Shown: positions 43,608 through 53,119, numbered from the stretch's first letter. The stretch: DNA of 64,000 bases from Rhabdothermincola salaria (GCF_021246445.1 NZ_JAJQXW010000005.1:186001-250000), one strand, 5' to 3'. Translations and numbers: made by a program. The notes: generated by a model not told the origin, from the sequence alone.

Positions 43608-44741
43608 GTGTCAGAAACCATGGAACGGGTGGCTCCGTCCACCGTGAGCCCGGCTGTGACGGTCGAGAGCTCGCCGGGTCCGGACCATCGCCGGTTCGGC
43701 TCCGACCTGCGGACGGCCGTCGACCAGCGTCTCTCCGAAGGGGTCCTGCGGCGGGCCCACCGCCAGCTGCAGTCCAAGGCCGTGGTGATCGGCGCCTGGT
43801 ACCTCGCCTCCTACGCGCTGTTGCTCGTGGCCGGCTCCTGGTGGCTGGGCATCCTGGCGTGCGCCTCCCTGGCCCTCGCCATGGCGGGCGTGGGCTTCAA
43901 CGTCCAACACGACGCCAACCACAACGCCTTGTTCCGGACCAAGGGCTCCAAGCGGCTCACAGGCGCCAACCGGGCGGCCGGATGGTCGATGTACGCCCTC
44001 GGGGGCAGCTCGAAGCGCTGGATCGACGGCCACGTCTACGTCCACCACGCAGCGACCAACGTCGTCGGTCGTGACGACGACATCGAGCTGGCCCCGTTCG
44101 GCCGCTTCGCCCCCCAACAGGCCCGTCGTCCGTGGCACCGCTTCCAGCACCTCTACCTGTGGGCCGTCTACTGCTTCACGGCACTGGCGATCATGGTCGC
44201 CGACGTGGCGTCGACGGTGACGGAGTCCATCACCGGCGACCGTCACGGCCGACGCCCGACCGTGCTGGAGTACGTGGAGCTCCTGGCCACCAAGGCAGTC
44301 TTCGTGTTCCTCATGGTGGGCGTTCCGCTGCTCATGCACCCCTGGTGGATCGTCCTGCTCGGCATCGCCCTGACCCTGTCCGTCGCCGGGCTGCTGCTGG
44401 GCGTGGTGTTCCAGCTGGCGCACGTGGTCGAGGAGGCCGAGTTCCGCCAGGACGGCGCCGAGAACGCGATCCGGTGGCACGAGTGGCAGGTCCGCTCGAC
44501 GGTGGACTTCTGCCAGGGCTCGGGCCCGGTGGATCGCCTCGTCACCTGGTACACGGGCGGCCTGAACCACCAGACCGAGCACCATCTCTTCCCCCAGGTC
44601 CCGCACACGGCCTACCCGGTGATCGCACCGGCGGTCCGCGAGGTCTGCGACGCCTTCGAGATCCCCTACCGGGTGCAGCCCACGCTCCGCCAGGCGATCG
44701 CCTCCCACTACCGCCACCTGCGCCACCTCGGCCGGGCCTAG
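43608..44741 (+). CDS. Membrane fatty-acid desaturase (acyl-CoA/delta-6-like)
   Basis: 377 residues with four main membrane helices. The three di-iron His boxes are complete: QHDANHN (H-x3-H), HVYVHH (H-x2-HH type) and NHQTEHHLFP (Q-x2-HH). The Q in place of the first His of box 3 is the mark of front-end/linoleoyl-CoA type desaturases, but without the fused cytochrome b5. It needs an electron carrier such as ferredoxin or rubredoxin. The start is GTG 43608, or ATG 43620 four codons later. Confidence 0.9.
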   Translation: MSETMERVAPSTVSPAVTVESSPGPDHRRFGSDLRTAVDQRLSEGVLRRAHRQLQSKAVVIGAWYLASYALLLVAGSWWLGILACASLALAMAGVGFNVQHDANHNALFRTKGSKRLTGANRAAGWSMYALGGSSKRWIDGHVYVHHAATNVVGRDDDIELAPFGRFAPQQARRPWHRFQHLYLWAVYCFTALAIMVADVASTVTESITGDRHGRRPTVLEYVELLATKAVFVFLMVGVPLLMHPWWIVLLGIALTLSVAGLLLGVVFQLAHVVEEAEFRQDGAENAIRWHEWQVRSTVDFCQGSGPVDRLVTWYTGGLNHQTEHHLFPQVPHTAYPVIAPAVREVCDAFEIPYRVQPTLRQAIASHYRHLRHLGRA

Positions 44742-44829
44742 GCCACTGGCGGAGCTGGTTGCCGTGAGGACCTGTCCTCGTTGACGTTCGGCCCTGGTGG
44801 CGGCGGCGCGGTGGTGTCTCGATGAAGCC

Positions 44830-45699
44830 ATGCGCACTCGACTCGGGATCCTCACGGTGTTCGTCTTGGTGGTGGCGCTCGGCGCCTGCGGGGGCGACGA
44901 CCAGGCCGACGAGTCGGCGTCGACGTCGACGACGGCGGGGGTCGGCACCACCGCCTCGACGACCACCACGACGTCCGACGAGGGCGACGGGCCCATGATC
45001 GACGTGCGGGTCTACTTCACCCGTGACGAGGCCGTGGCCACCGCCGGCCGGACGGTCGAAGGGCCGGAAGTGGGACGGGGTGCGATGGACGCGCTGCTCG
45101 ACGGGCCCGAGGGCATCGAGACCGAGATCGGCTTCTTCACCGCCATCCCCGAGGGCACCGAGCTGCTCGACCTCGATATCGCCGACGGGGTGGCCACCGT
45201 CGATCTCAGCAGCGAGTTCGAGTCCGGTGGCGGGAGCCTGTCCATGCAGGCGCGGGTGGCCCAGGTCGTGTTCACCCTCACCCAGTTCGACACCGTCGAC
45301 ACCGTGCAGTTCCGTCTCGACGGCCAGCCCGTCGAGGCCATCGGCGGTGAGGGCGTGCTGGTCGACGGTGTCGACCGCTCGGACTTCGCCAACGTGACAC
45401 CGATGGTGCTCGTCGAGTCACCCGTGCCGGGCGACGCGGTGGCGTCGCCGCTGGAGATCACCGGCATGGCCAACACGTTCGAAGGCACCGTCCAGTACGT
45501 CGTGACCGACGGTGACGGCCTGATCGTGGCCGAGGGGTTCACCACCGCCACCGCGGGGATGGGGACCTTCGGAACCTTCTCGGTCACCGCCACCTTCGAG
45601 GTCCCGACCCCCGGGATCGGCTCGGTGATCGGCTTCGAGACGTCGGCTCGGGACGGCTCGCAGATCAACGTCTACGAGGTTCCCGTCGAGATCGGGTGA
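44830..45699 (+). CDS. Lipoprotein with GerMN and Gmad2 domains
   Basis: 289 residues from ATG 44830. Lipobox LGAC puts the lipid-anchored Cys near residue 20, followed by a Thr/Ser-rich spacer. Residues about 58-175 are a GerMN domain (VRVYFTRDEA to VQFRLDGQPV). Residues about 190-289 are a Gmad2 immunoglobulin-like domain (PGDAVASPLEITGMANTFEG). The pair occurs as a fusion in many non-sporulating actinobacteria, where its job is unknown, probably at the cell wall. Its end is 6 bases from the convergent DUF305 stop. Confidence 0.87.
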   Translation: MRTRLGILTVFVLVVALGACGGDDQADESASTSTTAGVGTTASTTTTTSDEGDGPMIDVRVYFTRDEAVATAGRTVEGPEVGRGAMDALLDGPEGIETEIGFFTAIPEGTELLDLDIADGVATVDLSSEFESGGGSLSMQARVAQVVFTLTQFDTVDTVQFRLDGQPVEAIGGEGVLVDGVDRSDFANVTPMVLVESPVPGDAVASPLEITGMANTFEGTVQYVVTDGDGLIVAEGFTTATAGMGTFGTFSVTATFEVPTPGIGSVIGFETSARDGSQINVYEVPVEIG

Positions 45700-45705
45700 C
45701 GGACC

Positions 45706-46302
45706 TCAGGGGCTGGCCTCGAACTCGGGGACGGCCCGCTGCGCGGCTTCTTCCTCGGTCTCGGCGACCCCGTTCTCGCCGATGTCCTCGATGAGCCAGT
45801 CCATCTCGTCGATCTCGCGTCGCTGGGCCTCGATGATCTCGTCGGCCAGCTCCCGGACCCGTACGTCCCGGATGCCGGCGTTCTCGCTCGTCAGGATGGC
45901 GATGGAGTGGTGCGGGATCATGGCCCGCATGTACGAGCGGTCCTCTACCGTCGTCTGGCTGCGGACCAGCCAGAGCGACCCGGCGAACACGAGTGCGGCG
46001 CCGATGAGGATGGCCAGGTTCACCTTGGAGCTCTTGTACATGCCCAGCATGAAGCTGAGCATGATCACCGCCATGGCCGCGCCCATCACGAAGGTCATGT
46101 AGAAGCGGGTCTCGCTCCACCTGACGTGGGCCATCTCGTAGGTGTTCAGGTACATGATGACGAACATCACGACCATCGACGTGGCGATCATGGCGGCGAA
46201 GCGCAGATAGGTGCGCTGCTGGTCGGTGAGCGACGCGAGGGGTCCGGCTCGGCCCTCCTCCGACGGTCGTGTCGTCGTGTCGTCGGTGTGCTCCTCGGCC
46301 AT
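45706..46302 (-). CDS. DUF305-family membrane protein
   Basis: 198 residues with about three N-terminal membrane helices (near 33-52, 65-85 and 90-108) and a C-terminal DUF305 four-helix part holding the MIPHHSIAI motif. DUF305 proteins bind metals such as copper in some cases; here the His pair is present but the usual MxxxxxxM pattern is thin. AAGGAG stands 8 bases before the ATG. Function open. Confidence 0.85.
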   Translation of the reverse strand: MAEEHTDDTTTRPSEEGRAGPLASLTDQQRTYLRFAAMIATSMVVMFVIMYLNTYEMAHVRWSETRFYMTFVMGAAMAVIMLSFMLGMYKSSKVNLAILIGAALVFAGSLWLVRSQTTVEDRSYMRAMIPHHSIAILTSENAGIRDVRVRELADEIIEAQRREIDEMDWLIEDIGENGVAETEEEAAQRAVPEFEASP

Positions 46303-46391
46303 CTCGGGGCTCCTTGTCGTCGTTGCCGGCGACGGGCCCCTACCCGATGTGCCTGCGGTCGTTCACCGGGCTGGGCGGCCCACGGCGCTGG

Positions 46392-46832
46392 TCACCCCAC
46401 CACACGGCCGGCGTCGTCGGACAACTGGGCGACGATCGCAGCATGGTCGAGCCAGACGTTCTCGCGGGTGATGCGGCCGTCGTCGTCGAAGGCCATGACG
46501 TGCAGGATCCGGAACTGCAGGGGCCGGCCGTGCCCCGGCAAGCCGAACGGGTTGCCGACGGCGCGGCCGATCCAGAGGCTCTCGTCGGTCAGCGAGTTCA
46601 CGCCGTAGTAGCGGTGCCGCGTCTCCACCCGCTCCCCGGCGAGGTCGCCGAAGAGCTGCTCGTAGGTGGGGCGGGTGGCGTCCGGGCCGATGGTGGCTCC
46701 GCCGGGCGCGCCGACGATGTCGTGCTCGGCTTCCGGGGCGAGGGTCGCCAGCACGCCGTCGACGTCGTCGTCCATCTCGAACGCGAAGTGGCCTTGCATG
46801 AGCTCGTCCATCTGGGCGGGGGTGAGGGTCAT
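46392..46832 (-). CDS. SnoaL/NTF2-like protein
   Basis: 146 residues with the cone-shaped NTF2-like fold: helix 1 LTPAQMDELMQGHFAFEMDD, then the LATLAPEAEHDIVG turn and C-terminal strands with ENVWLDHAAIVAQL. Family members are small isomerases, hydratases or binding proteins. The ATG at 46832 follows AAGGA and stands 17 bases after the (frameshifted) VOC gene, so both belong to one leftward message opposite a GAF-LuxR regulator. Confidence 0.85.
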   Translation of the reverse strand: MTLTPAQMDELMQGHFAFEMDDDVDGVLATLAPEAEHDIVGAPGGATIGPDATRPTYEQLFGDLAGERVETRHRYYGVNSLTDESLWIGRAVGNPFGLPGHGRPLQFRILHVMAFDDDGRITRENVWLDHAAIVAQLSDDAGRVVG

Positions 46833-46849
46833 CGTGGGGTCCTTCCTGA

Positions 46850-47304
46850 TCAGCCGGCGAAGGCGATCAGCTCGAGTTGGATGCCGTCGGGATCGGTGAA
46901 GCTCAACAGCGAGATCGGCATCCCTGGCATGGGGCGGACGCCGGAATGGGTCACTCCCTGGTCCTCCAGGTGCACGGCCCACTCCCCGAGCGCCTCGACG
47001 CTCACCACCTGGAAGCAGAGGTGGTCGAGCCCGGTGCGGGTGGGATCGAACGTCGAGCCGGCGTTGGTCGGATGGTGGTCGAGACCCACGTTGAGGGACA
47101 TGGCCGGGGTGCCCAGCACGACGGCATGGCCCCCGGCGTCGCTCTCGTGGTGAGGCTCGTCGAACTGGCGCTGCAGGCCGAGCACCCGCCCGTACCACGC
47201 CTCGCTGGCCCGATGTCCCGCACCGTCAGGCCGACGTGTTGGATGCCGGTGAGCCCTGGTGTGGTCGGGCCCGCTGCCTTCGGTCGGGTGGATGTGTCGC
47301 TCAC
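46850..47304 (-). pseudogene. VOC-superfamily gene with a frameshift
   Basis: The head, from GTG 47304 with GAGGAGG upstream, reads TGIQHVGLTVRDIGPA and then loses sense. From about 47206 the neighbouring frame continues at SEAWYGRVLGLQRQF and carries on to an intact VOC end (FTDPDGIQLELIAFAG). One base is missing at the GGGCC run near 47206-47211; adding it would give a normal VOC protein of about 150 residues. Either the gene is newly broken or the base was lost in sequencing. It precedes the SnoaL gene. Confidence 0.75.
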
Positions 47305-47443
47305 GGTCGGCTCCTCCTCGTCGGTGAGGCGGACGCTACGGAGCTGGCTCGTCGCCGTGAATCCCGCGATCGGGTGGATCCCTGTCGACCGTGGGGGGGC
47401 GGGACCCCTCGATCGGGGGATGGAGCACCTGATCGACACCCCG

Positions 47444-47449
47444 TACCCT
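47444..47449 (+). promoter_or_regulatory. -10 box of leaderless LuxR-type regulator
   Basis: TACCCT ending 6 bases before the ATG at 47456. It supports that start over the in-frame ATG at 47420, as neither has a ribosome site. Confidence 0.45.
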
Positions 47450-47455
47450 CGTCGC

Positions 47456-48523
47456 ATGGGGGTCGGAGATCTGACTGGGGCTCGGGACCGTCTGCGCGAT
47501 CTGGCGGACCGGCCCCCCGACCTCACCGCGGCGTTGGAGGGCGTCCAGACCGCCCTTCACGACATCACCACGTTCACGTGGAGCGCGCTGATGACGGTCG
47601 ACCCGGAGACGCTGCTCCCGACGGGCGGGCTGGTCGAGGGGTTCTCCGCCGATGCGTGTGCGCCGTTCTGGGACAGCGAGCTGCTCGGCCCCGGCTACAA
47701 CAAGTTCACCGACCTGGCCCGACGTACCGACACCGTGGCCACCCTCCACGACGCGACCGACGGCGATCTCGACCGGGCTCCCGTTCACACGAGGCTGTAC
47801 GCCGGGCTGGGAGTGGCGGACGAGCTCAGGGCCGCGTTCGTGGTGGGCTCGACCTGTTGGGGGGTCGTGAGCCTGCTGCGAGCCACCGTCGACGGTCCGT
47901 TCCCGGATGACGAGATCCGGGCCGTGTCGAGCCTCGTCCCGCTCGTCGGCAAGGTGCTGCGCAGGGGCGTGGTCGCCCTCGACATGGAAGCGCACTCCAC
48001 CGCCGCGATGTGCGTCGTCGACGAGCGCGACGAGGTCCTGCACCAGACCGTCGAGGCGCAGCGCATGCTCGACGACCTGCGCACCGTCGGGGTGGAGGAG
48101 ATGGGGATGCCCGCCATCGTGCGCAACGTGGTGACCAGGGCCCGGGCGAGCCGGTCCGCCAGCCACGTCGCCACACGGGTCCACGGGACCTCCGGGACGT
48201 GGCGGCGGGTCAGTGCCAGCCCCATGGAGGGGTCGGGGATGGTGGCGGTGATGATCGAACCGGCACGGGCGGCCGACCTCACCCCCATCTTGTTGGAGGG
48301 CTACGGGCTCACCGAGCGGGAGATCGAGATCGTGGTGCACCTGGCCCGGGGCCTGGCGACGAAGGAGATCGCGGCCGAGCTCAGCATCTCGGCGCACACC
48401 GTACGTGACCACGTGAAGGCCATCTTCACCAAGACCGGGTTCACCACGAGGGGCGAGCTGGTGGCCCGCGTCTTCTCCGAGCACCTCCTCGACGGGTTCC
48501 ACGCTGCCGTCCACCGGGTCTGA
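47456..48523 (+). CDS. GAF-domain LuxR-type transcription regulator
   Basis: 355 residues. An N-terminal sensor region that looks GAF-like (residues about 20-190, with FVVGSTCWGVVSLLR) is followed by a linker and the LuxR helix-turn-helix near residues 283-340: YGLTEREIEIVVHLARG and KEIAAELSISAHTVRDHVK. No receiver domain is present, so it is a one-component ligand sensor. It is divergent from the VOC-SnoaL pair over about 150 bases and most likely regulates it. The ligand is unknown. Confidence 0.85.
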   Translation: MGVGDLTGARDRLRDLADRPPDLTAALEGVQTALHDITTFTWSALMTVDPETLLPTGGLVEGFSADACAPFWDSELLGPGYNKFTDLARRTDTVATLHDATDGDLDRAPVHTRLYAGLGVADELRAAFVVGSTCWGVVSLLRATVDGPFPDDEIRAVSSLVPLVGKVLRRGVVALDMEAHSTAAMCVVDERDEVLHQTVEAQRMLDDLRTVGVEEMGMPAIVRNVVTRARASRSASHVATRVHGTSGTWRRVSASPMEGSGMVAVMIEPARAADLTPILLEGYGLTEREIEIVVHLARGLATKEIAAELSISAHTVRDHVKAIFTKTGFTTRGELVARVFSEHLLDGFHAAVHRV

Positions 48524-48538
48524 CGGCCGTCGTCTCGC

Positions 48539-49759
48539 TCAGGTCGGGCAGGTGCCGGCGGGGGAGCGGGCGGCGAGGACACGATCGGCGGCCTCGGTCA
48601 GCCGGGCCTCGGTGAGGCGTCCGTCGTCGACGGCGGCGCTGATGGCTGCGGCCACGGCGGGGAACGACGACGTCGGCACCAGCACCATGTCGGCCCCGGC
48701 CGCCAGCGCCAGCACGGCGGCGTCCTCGGTCGTGTAGCGGTCCTGGATGGCCCGCATCCCGGCCAGGTCGTCGGTGACGACCAGACCGTCGAACCCGAGA
48801 TCGCCGCGCAGGAGCCCGTCGATCGCGGCCGGGGAGAGCGACGAGGGCACCCCGTTGGTGAGCCCGGGCACCTCCATGTGGCCGATCATGATCGCGACCG
48901 GCACCTCGGTCGGGATCGTCCTGAACGGCTCGAGGTCCGGGCCCATCTGGTCGATCGGTGGGGTGCTGACCGCCTCGTCGTGAGAGTCGCCGCTGGCCCG
49001 ACCATGTCCCGGGAAGTGCTTGAGGGTGGGCAGGACGCCGGCCTCGTCGAGGCCGGCGGCGAAGGCCCCGGCGGCCGCGACGACCGACTCCGGGTCGGCA
49101 CCGAAGCTGCGATCGCCGATCGGGCCATCGTCGGGTTCGTCGCTGACGTCGACGACCGGGGCGAAGTCGACGGTGATCCCGAGCTCGGCGAGCTGGGCGC
49201 CGTGGGTGGCCGCGGTGGTCCGGATCTCCGACGGGTCCATGGTGCGAGCCATGACCCGGCCGCTGGGCAGGCGGCCCACCACGTCGCGCAGACGTTGGAC
49301 GCGCCCGCCCTCCTCGTCGATGGCCACGAGGGGCGGGAGCTCGGTGGCCGCGGTGCGCTCGGCGATGGTGCCGTCGGCCACCAGCGGGACCGCGGCGGTG
49401 CTCACGAAGATCCCGCCGGCGCCGGTTGCCAGGGCCTGGTCGAGGCCCTCGATGGAGCCATCGGCCAGCGAGGCGAACACCGTCGCCGCGACGCGCTCCT
49501 CCCGGCTCCACGACGCGGTGGAGCAGGGCGACGGCTCGGGCCGGGCCGTGGTGGTCGTCGTGGCCGTGCTGGAGGGGGAGGACTCGGAACCGGGGTCGGT
49601 GCTCGCCGGGCCGGGGTCGGCCGACCCGCCCCCGGCGCAGGCCCCGGCGATGAGCACGACACCCATCGCCACGGCGAGCAGGCCCCAGCCCCGTCGCCTC
49701 GGGACGGCGAGGCGGGTTCGGTGGGGGGACGTCGGGTCGTGTGCGGTCGTGCCCTGCAT
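48539..49759 (-). CDS. Glycoside hydrolase family 3 lipoprotein, NagZ-like
   Basis: About 406 residues from ATG 49759 (GTG 49780 is possible). Lipobox IAGAC near residue 41 follows a twin-basic head and a hydrophobic run. The GH3 TIM barrel keeps the NagZ-type acid/base loop KHFPGHG plus DSHDE and the nucleophile Asp in VVTDDLAGM. NagZ-like enzymes remove GlcNAc from muropeptides or other N-acetyl-hexosaminides; a secreted, lipid-anchored form would act on wall fragments outside the membrane. Confidence 0.9.
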   Translation of the reverse strand: MQGTTAHDPTSPHRTRLAVPRRRGWGLLAVAMGVVLIAGACAGGGSADPGPASTDPGSESSPSSTATTTTTARPEPSPCSTASWSREERVAATVFASLADGSIEGLDQALATGAGGIFVSTAAVPLVADGTIAERTAATELPPLVAIDEEGGRVQRLRDVVGRLPSGRVMARTMDPSEIRTTAATHGAQLAELGITVDFAPVVDVSDEPDDGPIGDRSFGADPESVVAAAGAFAAGLDEAGVLPTLKHFPGHGRASGDSHDEAVSTPPIDQMGPDLEPFRTIPTEVPVAIMIGHMEVPGLTNGVPSSLSPAAIDGLLRGDLGFDGLVVTDDLAGMRAIQDRYTTEDAAVLALAAGADMVLVPTSSFPAVAAAISAAVDDGRLTEARLTEAADRVLAARSPAGTCPT

Positions 49760-49827
49760 CGTCCGGGAGGGTAGATCCACCGTGACGGGGAACCCGAGCC
49801 GGCCGGCGACCGGGGCGGGCGCGGCGG

Positions 49828-50439
49828 TCAGCGGGCCTCGAAGGCCGTCTCGCAGAAGGCGTCGAAGTGCTCCACGTCGAAGCGCACCCGTAGGGAGCCC
49901 TCGGGCTTGGAGACGTCGAGGCTGGGGCAGAACACGTCGCGGCCTTCGACGAAGTAGTGCGGCGATCCGACCACCCCCCGGCGGCGACCCTCGGCCAGGT
50001 CGTCGTGCACGGGGCCGAACTGGCCGAGGACCTCGCGGGGGAGGCCGTGGCGGTCGGCCACCGAGGCCAGCACGGCGGGGTCGGCGACGTCGACCCCCTG
50101 CTCGAAGAGCAGCTCGCGCAGTTCGAAGGCGATGCGCTCACCCACGACGAGGTCGGCCGCGTACCCCGCGGCGGTGAGGGCGAGGGCCGGCATCGAGCTG
50201 GACGGGTACGCCGCCGGGTCGAACCCGGTGAAGAGGTCCGGGGCCACGCTGTCGCGCAGCACGTCGATCTCCTCGGCGATCTTGTCGGCCTCGAACGGCT
50301 CGCCGTTGACGATCTCGAGCGGCCAGGCCCGCACGACGATGCCGACGTCCTGTCGACCGTCGGTCTCGCGGCGGGTGGCCAGGCGGCAGAGGCTGACGTG
50401 GGCGAAGGGGCAGATGACGTCGGCGAAGAGTTCGATCAT
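49828..50439 (-). CDS. DsbA-family thioredoxin-fold protein (FrnE/HCCA isomerase-like)
   Basis: 203 residues from ATG 50439 (GGAGAA upstream). It starts IELFADVICPFAHVS; the usual CxxC is C-P-F-A, so only one Cys of the pair remains. This is common in the FrnE/2-hydroxychromene-2-carboxylate isomerase branch, which binds glutathione or other thiols instead of making disulfides. The conserved cis-Pro region GVVGSPHYFV is present. It follows the cyclic-phosphoglycerate-synthetase-like gene by 10 bases and is probably cotranscribed. Confidence 0.82.
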   Translation of the reverse strand: MIELFADVICPFAHVSLCRLATRRETDGRQDVGIVVRAWPLEIVNGEPFEADKIAEEIDVLRDSVAPDLFTGFDPAAYPSSSMPALALTAAGYAADLVVGERIAFELRELLFEQGVDVADPAVLASVADRHGLPREVLGQFGPVHDDLAEGRRRGVVGSPHYFVEGRDVFCPSLDVSKPEGSLRVRFDVEHFDAFCETAFEAR

Positions 50440-50449
50440 GGGGATTCTC

Positions 50450-51775
50450 CTACCCGACGGCGCGGGCTCGGGCAACGAGGGGGACGAGGACCTCCGCCAA
50501 CTCGGGCGAGCCGACCTCGCGCAGCTCGTAGCTGGCTCGACGGACGGGCGCGTCGACCCGCACCACGCGGGTCAGGTCGATCGGGGTGCCCGAGACGACG
50601 ACATCGCAGCGGGCGGCTGCGATCGTCGCCTCGAGGTCGGTCCGTTGGGCGACGTCGTAGCCCATGGCGGGCAGCACCGGTCCGATGTGGGGGAATCGGG
50701 CATAGGTGTCGACCAGGGAACCCACGGCGAAGGGGCGGGGCTCGACGACATCGGTCGCACCGGCGGCGCGGGCCGCCACCAGCCCGGCCCCCGACGGCAT
50801 GCCGCCGTGGGTGATCGTGGGTCCGTCCTCGACGACGAGCACCCGGCGCCCGGCCAGCTCCGGTCCCTCACCGAGGGTGACCGGTGAGCCGGCCCGGATG
50901 ACCGTGGCGGCAGGGTTGACGGCCTCCACGTGAGCCAGGACCGTCGTGACGTCGTCCGGGGTGGCCACGTCGATCTTGTTCACCACCACGACGTCGGCCA
51001 TCACCAGGTTGGCCTCTCCGGGGTGGAAGGCGAGCTCGTCGCCGGCCCGCAAGGGATCGACGACCGTGACGAGCAGATCGGGTCGCACGAAGGGCAGGTC
51101 GTTGTTGCCGCCGTCCCACACGATGACGTCGGCCTCCTCCTCGGCGCCCCGCAGGATCGCCTCGTAGTCCACCCCCGCCCACATCACCAGACCCTCGCGG
51201 ACCGGGGCCTCGTACTCCTCACGCTCCTCGATCGTCGGGTCGGCGGCGTCGATGTCGGCCAGGGTGGCGAAACGCTGCACGGCCATCTGTTCGAGAGCGC
51301 CGTAGGGCATGGGGTGGCGGACCAACACCGTCCGGAGGCCCGCGGCCTCGAGCAGGTGAGCCACCCGGCGGCTCACCGGGCTCTTGCCGCTCCCCGTGCG
51401 CACGGCACACACGGCGACGACCGGGACCCGAGCCTGCAGCATGGTGCGACGGGGCCCGTGCAGCCGGAATCCGGCGCCCGTGGCGAGGACGCGTGAGGCC
51501 AGGTGCATCACGTCGACGTGGGCCACGTCGGAGTAGCAGAAGGCCACCTCGTCGACCGCCTCGCGCTCGATGATGTCGCGCAGTTCGGCTTCCGGTCGGA
51601 TGGGGATCCCGTGCGGGTAGCGGGGACCGGCCAGCGCAGCGGGATACCGGCGGTCGTCGATGCCCGGGATCTGGGTGGCGGTGAAGGCGACCACCTCCAC
51701 ATCGGGGTCGTCGCGGTAGAGGACGTTGAAGTCGTGGAAGTCCCGGCCTCCGGCACCCATGATCACCAGTCGCAC
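50450..51775 (-). CDS. Cyclic 2,3-diphosphoglycerate synthetase-like GTPase-fold protein
   Basis: 441 residues starting at GTG 51775 with GGTGGAG upstream. The N-terminus RLVIMGAGGRDFHDFN is a Rossmann start, and the centre has a P-loop VRTGSGKSPVSRR and later VVVNKIDVATPDD, a G-domain-like NKxD. This is the family of the archaeal enzyme that makes cyclic 2,3-diphosphoglycerate from 2,3-diphosphoglycerate, a compound known from thermophilic methanogens. Homologues in bacteria are annotated by similarity only and their product is not settled. Next on the same strand is a DsbA-like gene. Confidence 0.85.
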   Translation of the reverse strand: MRLVIMGAGGRDFHDFNVLYRDDPDVEVVAFTATQIPGIDDRRYPAALAGPRYPHGIPIRPEAELRDIIEREAVDEVAFCYSDVAHVDVMHLASRVLATGAGFRLHGPRRTMLQARVPVVAVCAVRTGSGKSPVSRRVAHLLEAAGLRTVLVRHPMPYGALEQMAVQRFATLADIDAADPTIEEREEYEAPVREGLVMWAGVDYEAILRGAEEEADVIVWDGGNNDLPFVRPDLLVTVVDPLRAGDELAFHPGEANLVMADVVVVNKIDVATPDDVTTVLAHVEAVNPAATVIRAGSPVTLGEGPELAGRRVLVVEDGPTITHGGMPSGAGLVAARAAGATDVVEPRPFAVGSLVDTYARFPHIGPVLPAMGYDVAQRTDLEATIAAARCDVVVSGTPIDLTRVVRVDAPVRRASYELREVGSPELAEVLVPLVARARAVG

Positions 51776-51877
51776 GGGCTCACTCCACCATGCCCGAGGT
51801 GTGTGTCGACAGAGGCCGTCGGCCGACCGCGCCCGCCGATGGTCCCTGACGGGTGGCGGGCCGCAGCCGTCGGGCGT

Positions 51878-52885
51878 TCAGGCGCCGGCGCCGGCGCCGA
51901 CGCCGGCCAGCCCCCACACCTCGGCCAGCAGGCGGACCGAGTGGAGCCGGGCGTCGAGCGTCGGGGCCTGGTGGACGACCATGAGCTCGTCGGCCCGGGC
52001 GTGCTCGGTGAAGGCCTCGAGCTGCTCCTTGACCTGGGCGGGGGTCCCCACCGCCGTGTAGCGCATCATCTCCTGCAGCTGGCGGCCCTGCGGGGAGGCC
52101 AGGATGGCGTCGGCTTCGTCGTCGGTGAAGGTGCGTCCGCGACCGAAGAACAGCGAGAGACGGCTGCGGGCGACCACCTGGCGCTGGGCCGCGGCCTCGG
52201 CCTCGCTGTCGGCGCAGAAGACGTTGATGCCGGCGATCACATGGGGCTCGGCCAGCTGGTCGGAGGGCCGGAAGTCGCGGCGGTAGACGGCGACCGCCTC
52301 CTCCAGGGCCGCAGGCGCGAAGTGCGACGCGAAGCCGTACGGCAGCCCGAGGGCGGCCGCCAGGGTGGCCCCGAACAGCGAGGACCCGAGGATGTAGATG
52401 GGGACCTTGGTGCCCTGGCCGGGGACGGCCTCGACGCCCGGCACCCGGCTCTCGTCGCCGAGGTACCCCTGCAGCTCCTGGACGTCGCGGGGGAAGGAGT
52501 CGGCCGACGTATGGTCGCGGCGTAGGGCCCGCATGGTCACCTGGTCGGTGCCGGGGGCCCGACCGAGCCCCAGGTCGATACGGCCGGGGTGCAGGGTCTC
52601 GAGGGTGCCGAACTGCTCGGCGATGGTGAGCGGTGAGTGGTTCGGCAGCATGATCCCGCCCGAACCCAGCCGGATCCGCTCGGTGTGGGCGGCCACGTGG
52701 GCGATCACCACGCTGGTGGCCGACGAGGCGATGGCCTTCATGTTGTGGTGCTCGGCGTACCAGACCCGCTCGTAGCCGCAGCGTTCGGCCTCCTGGGCCA
52801 GGGCCACGCTGCCGGCCAACCCGTCTCTCGGGGTCTGGCCCTTGCCGACGAAGGCCAGGTCGAGGAGGGAGAGGGGGACTGCCAC
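51878..52885 (-). CDS. LLM-class flavin-dependent oxidoreductase (luciferase-like)
   Basis: 335 residues from GTG 52885. The TIM-barrel luciferase-like start [20 protein letters not shown], then [20 protein letters not shown], and the [17 protein letters not shown] strand are typical of the MsnO8/alkanal-monooxygenase-like LLM subgroup using FMN rather than F420. The frame open to 53089 is unconserved before this GTG. Substrate unknown. Confidence 0.88.
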   Translation of the reverse strand: MAVPLSLLDLAFVGKGQTPRDGLAGSVALAQEAERCGYERVWYAEHHNMKAIASSATSVVIAHVAAHTERIRLGSGGIMLPNHSPLTIAEQFGTLETLHPGRIDLGLGRAPGTDQVTMRALRRDHTSADSFPRDVQELQGYLGDESRVPGVEAVPGQGTKVPIYILGSSLFGATLAAALGLPYGFASHFAPAALEEAVAVYRRDFRPSDQLAEPHVIAGINVFCADSEAEAAAQRQVVARSRLSLFFGRGRTFTDDEADAILASPQGRQLQEMMRYTAVGTPAQVKEQLEAFTEHARADELMVVHQAPTLDARLHSVRLLAEVWGLAGVGAGAGA

Positions 52886-53119
52886 GGGAAGGACCTCTGC
52901 GTAGTGGTGGTCGGGTTCGACGCGCGCTCGGGGGTGCGGATCCGAGGCTACCGGCGGCCGTTGCGGCATCCGCCGGTCGCCTCGATCGCCATGAGCCGGC
53001 GGCGGCGAGGGGCCAGCCGTCGGTGGGAGCTTGTGCTCCTCTCGCCTGACCCGGCCGGTCATCCGCACGGATGCAGCCTGCCAGGCCACGACCGGGGGCG
53101 GGTCCCTCGGACGGGGGGG

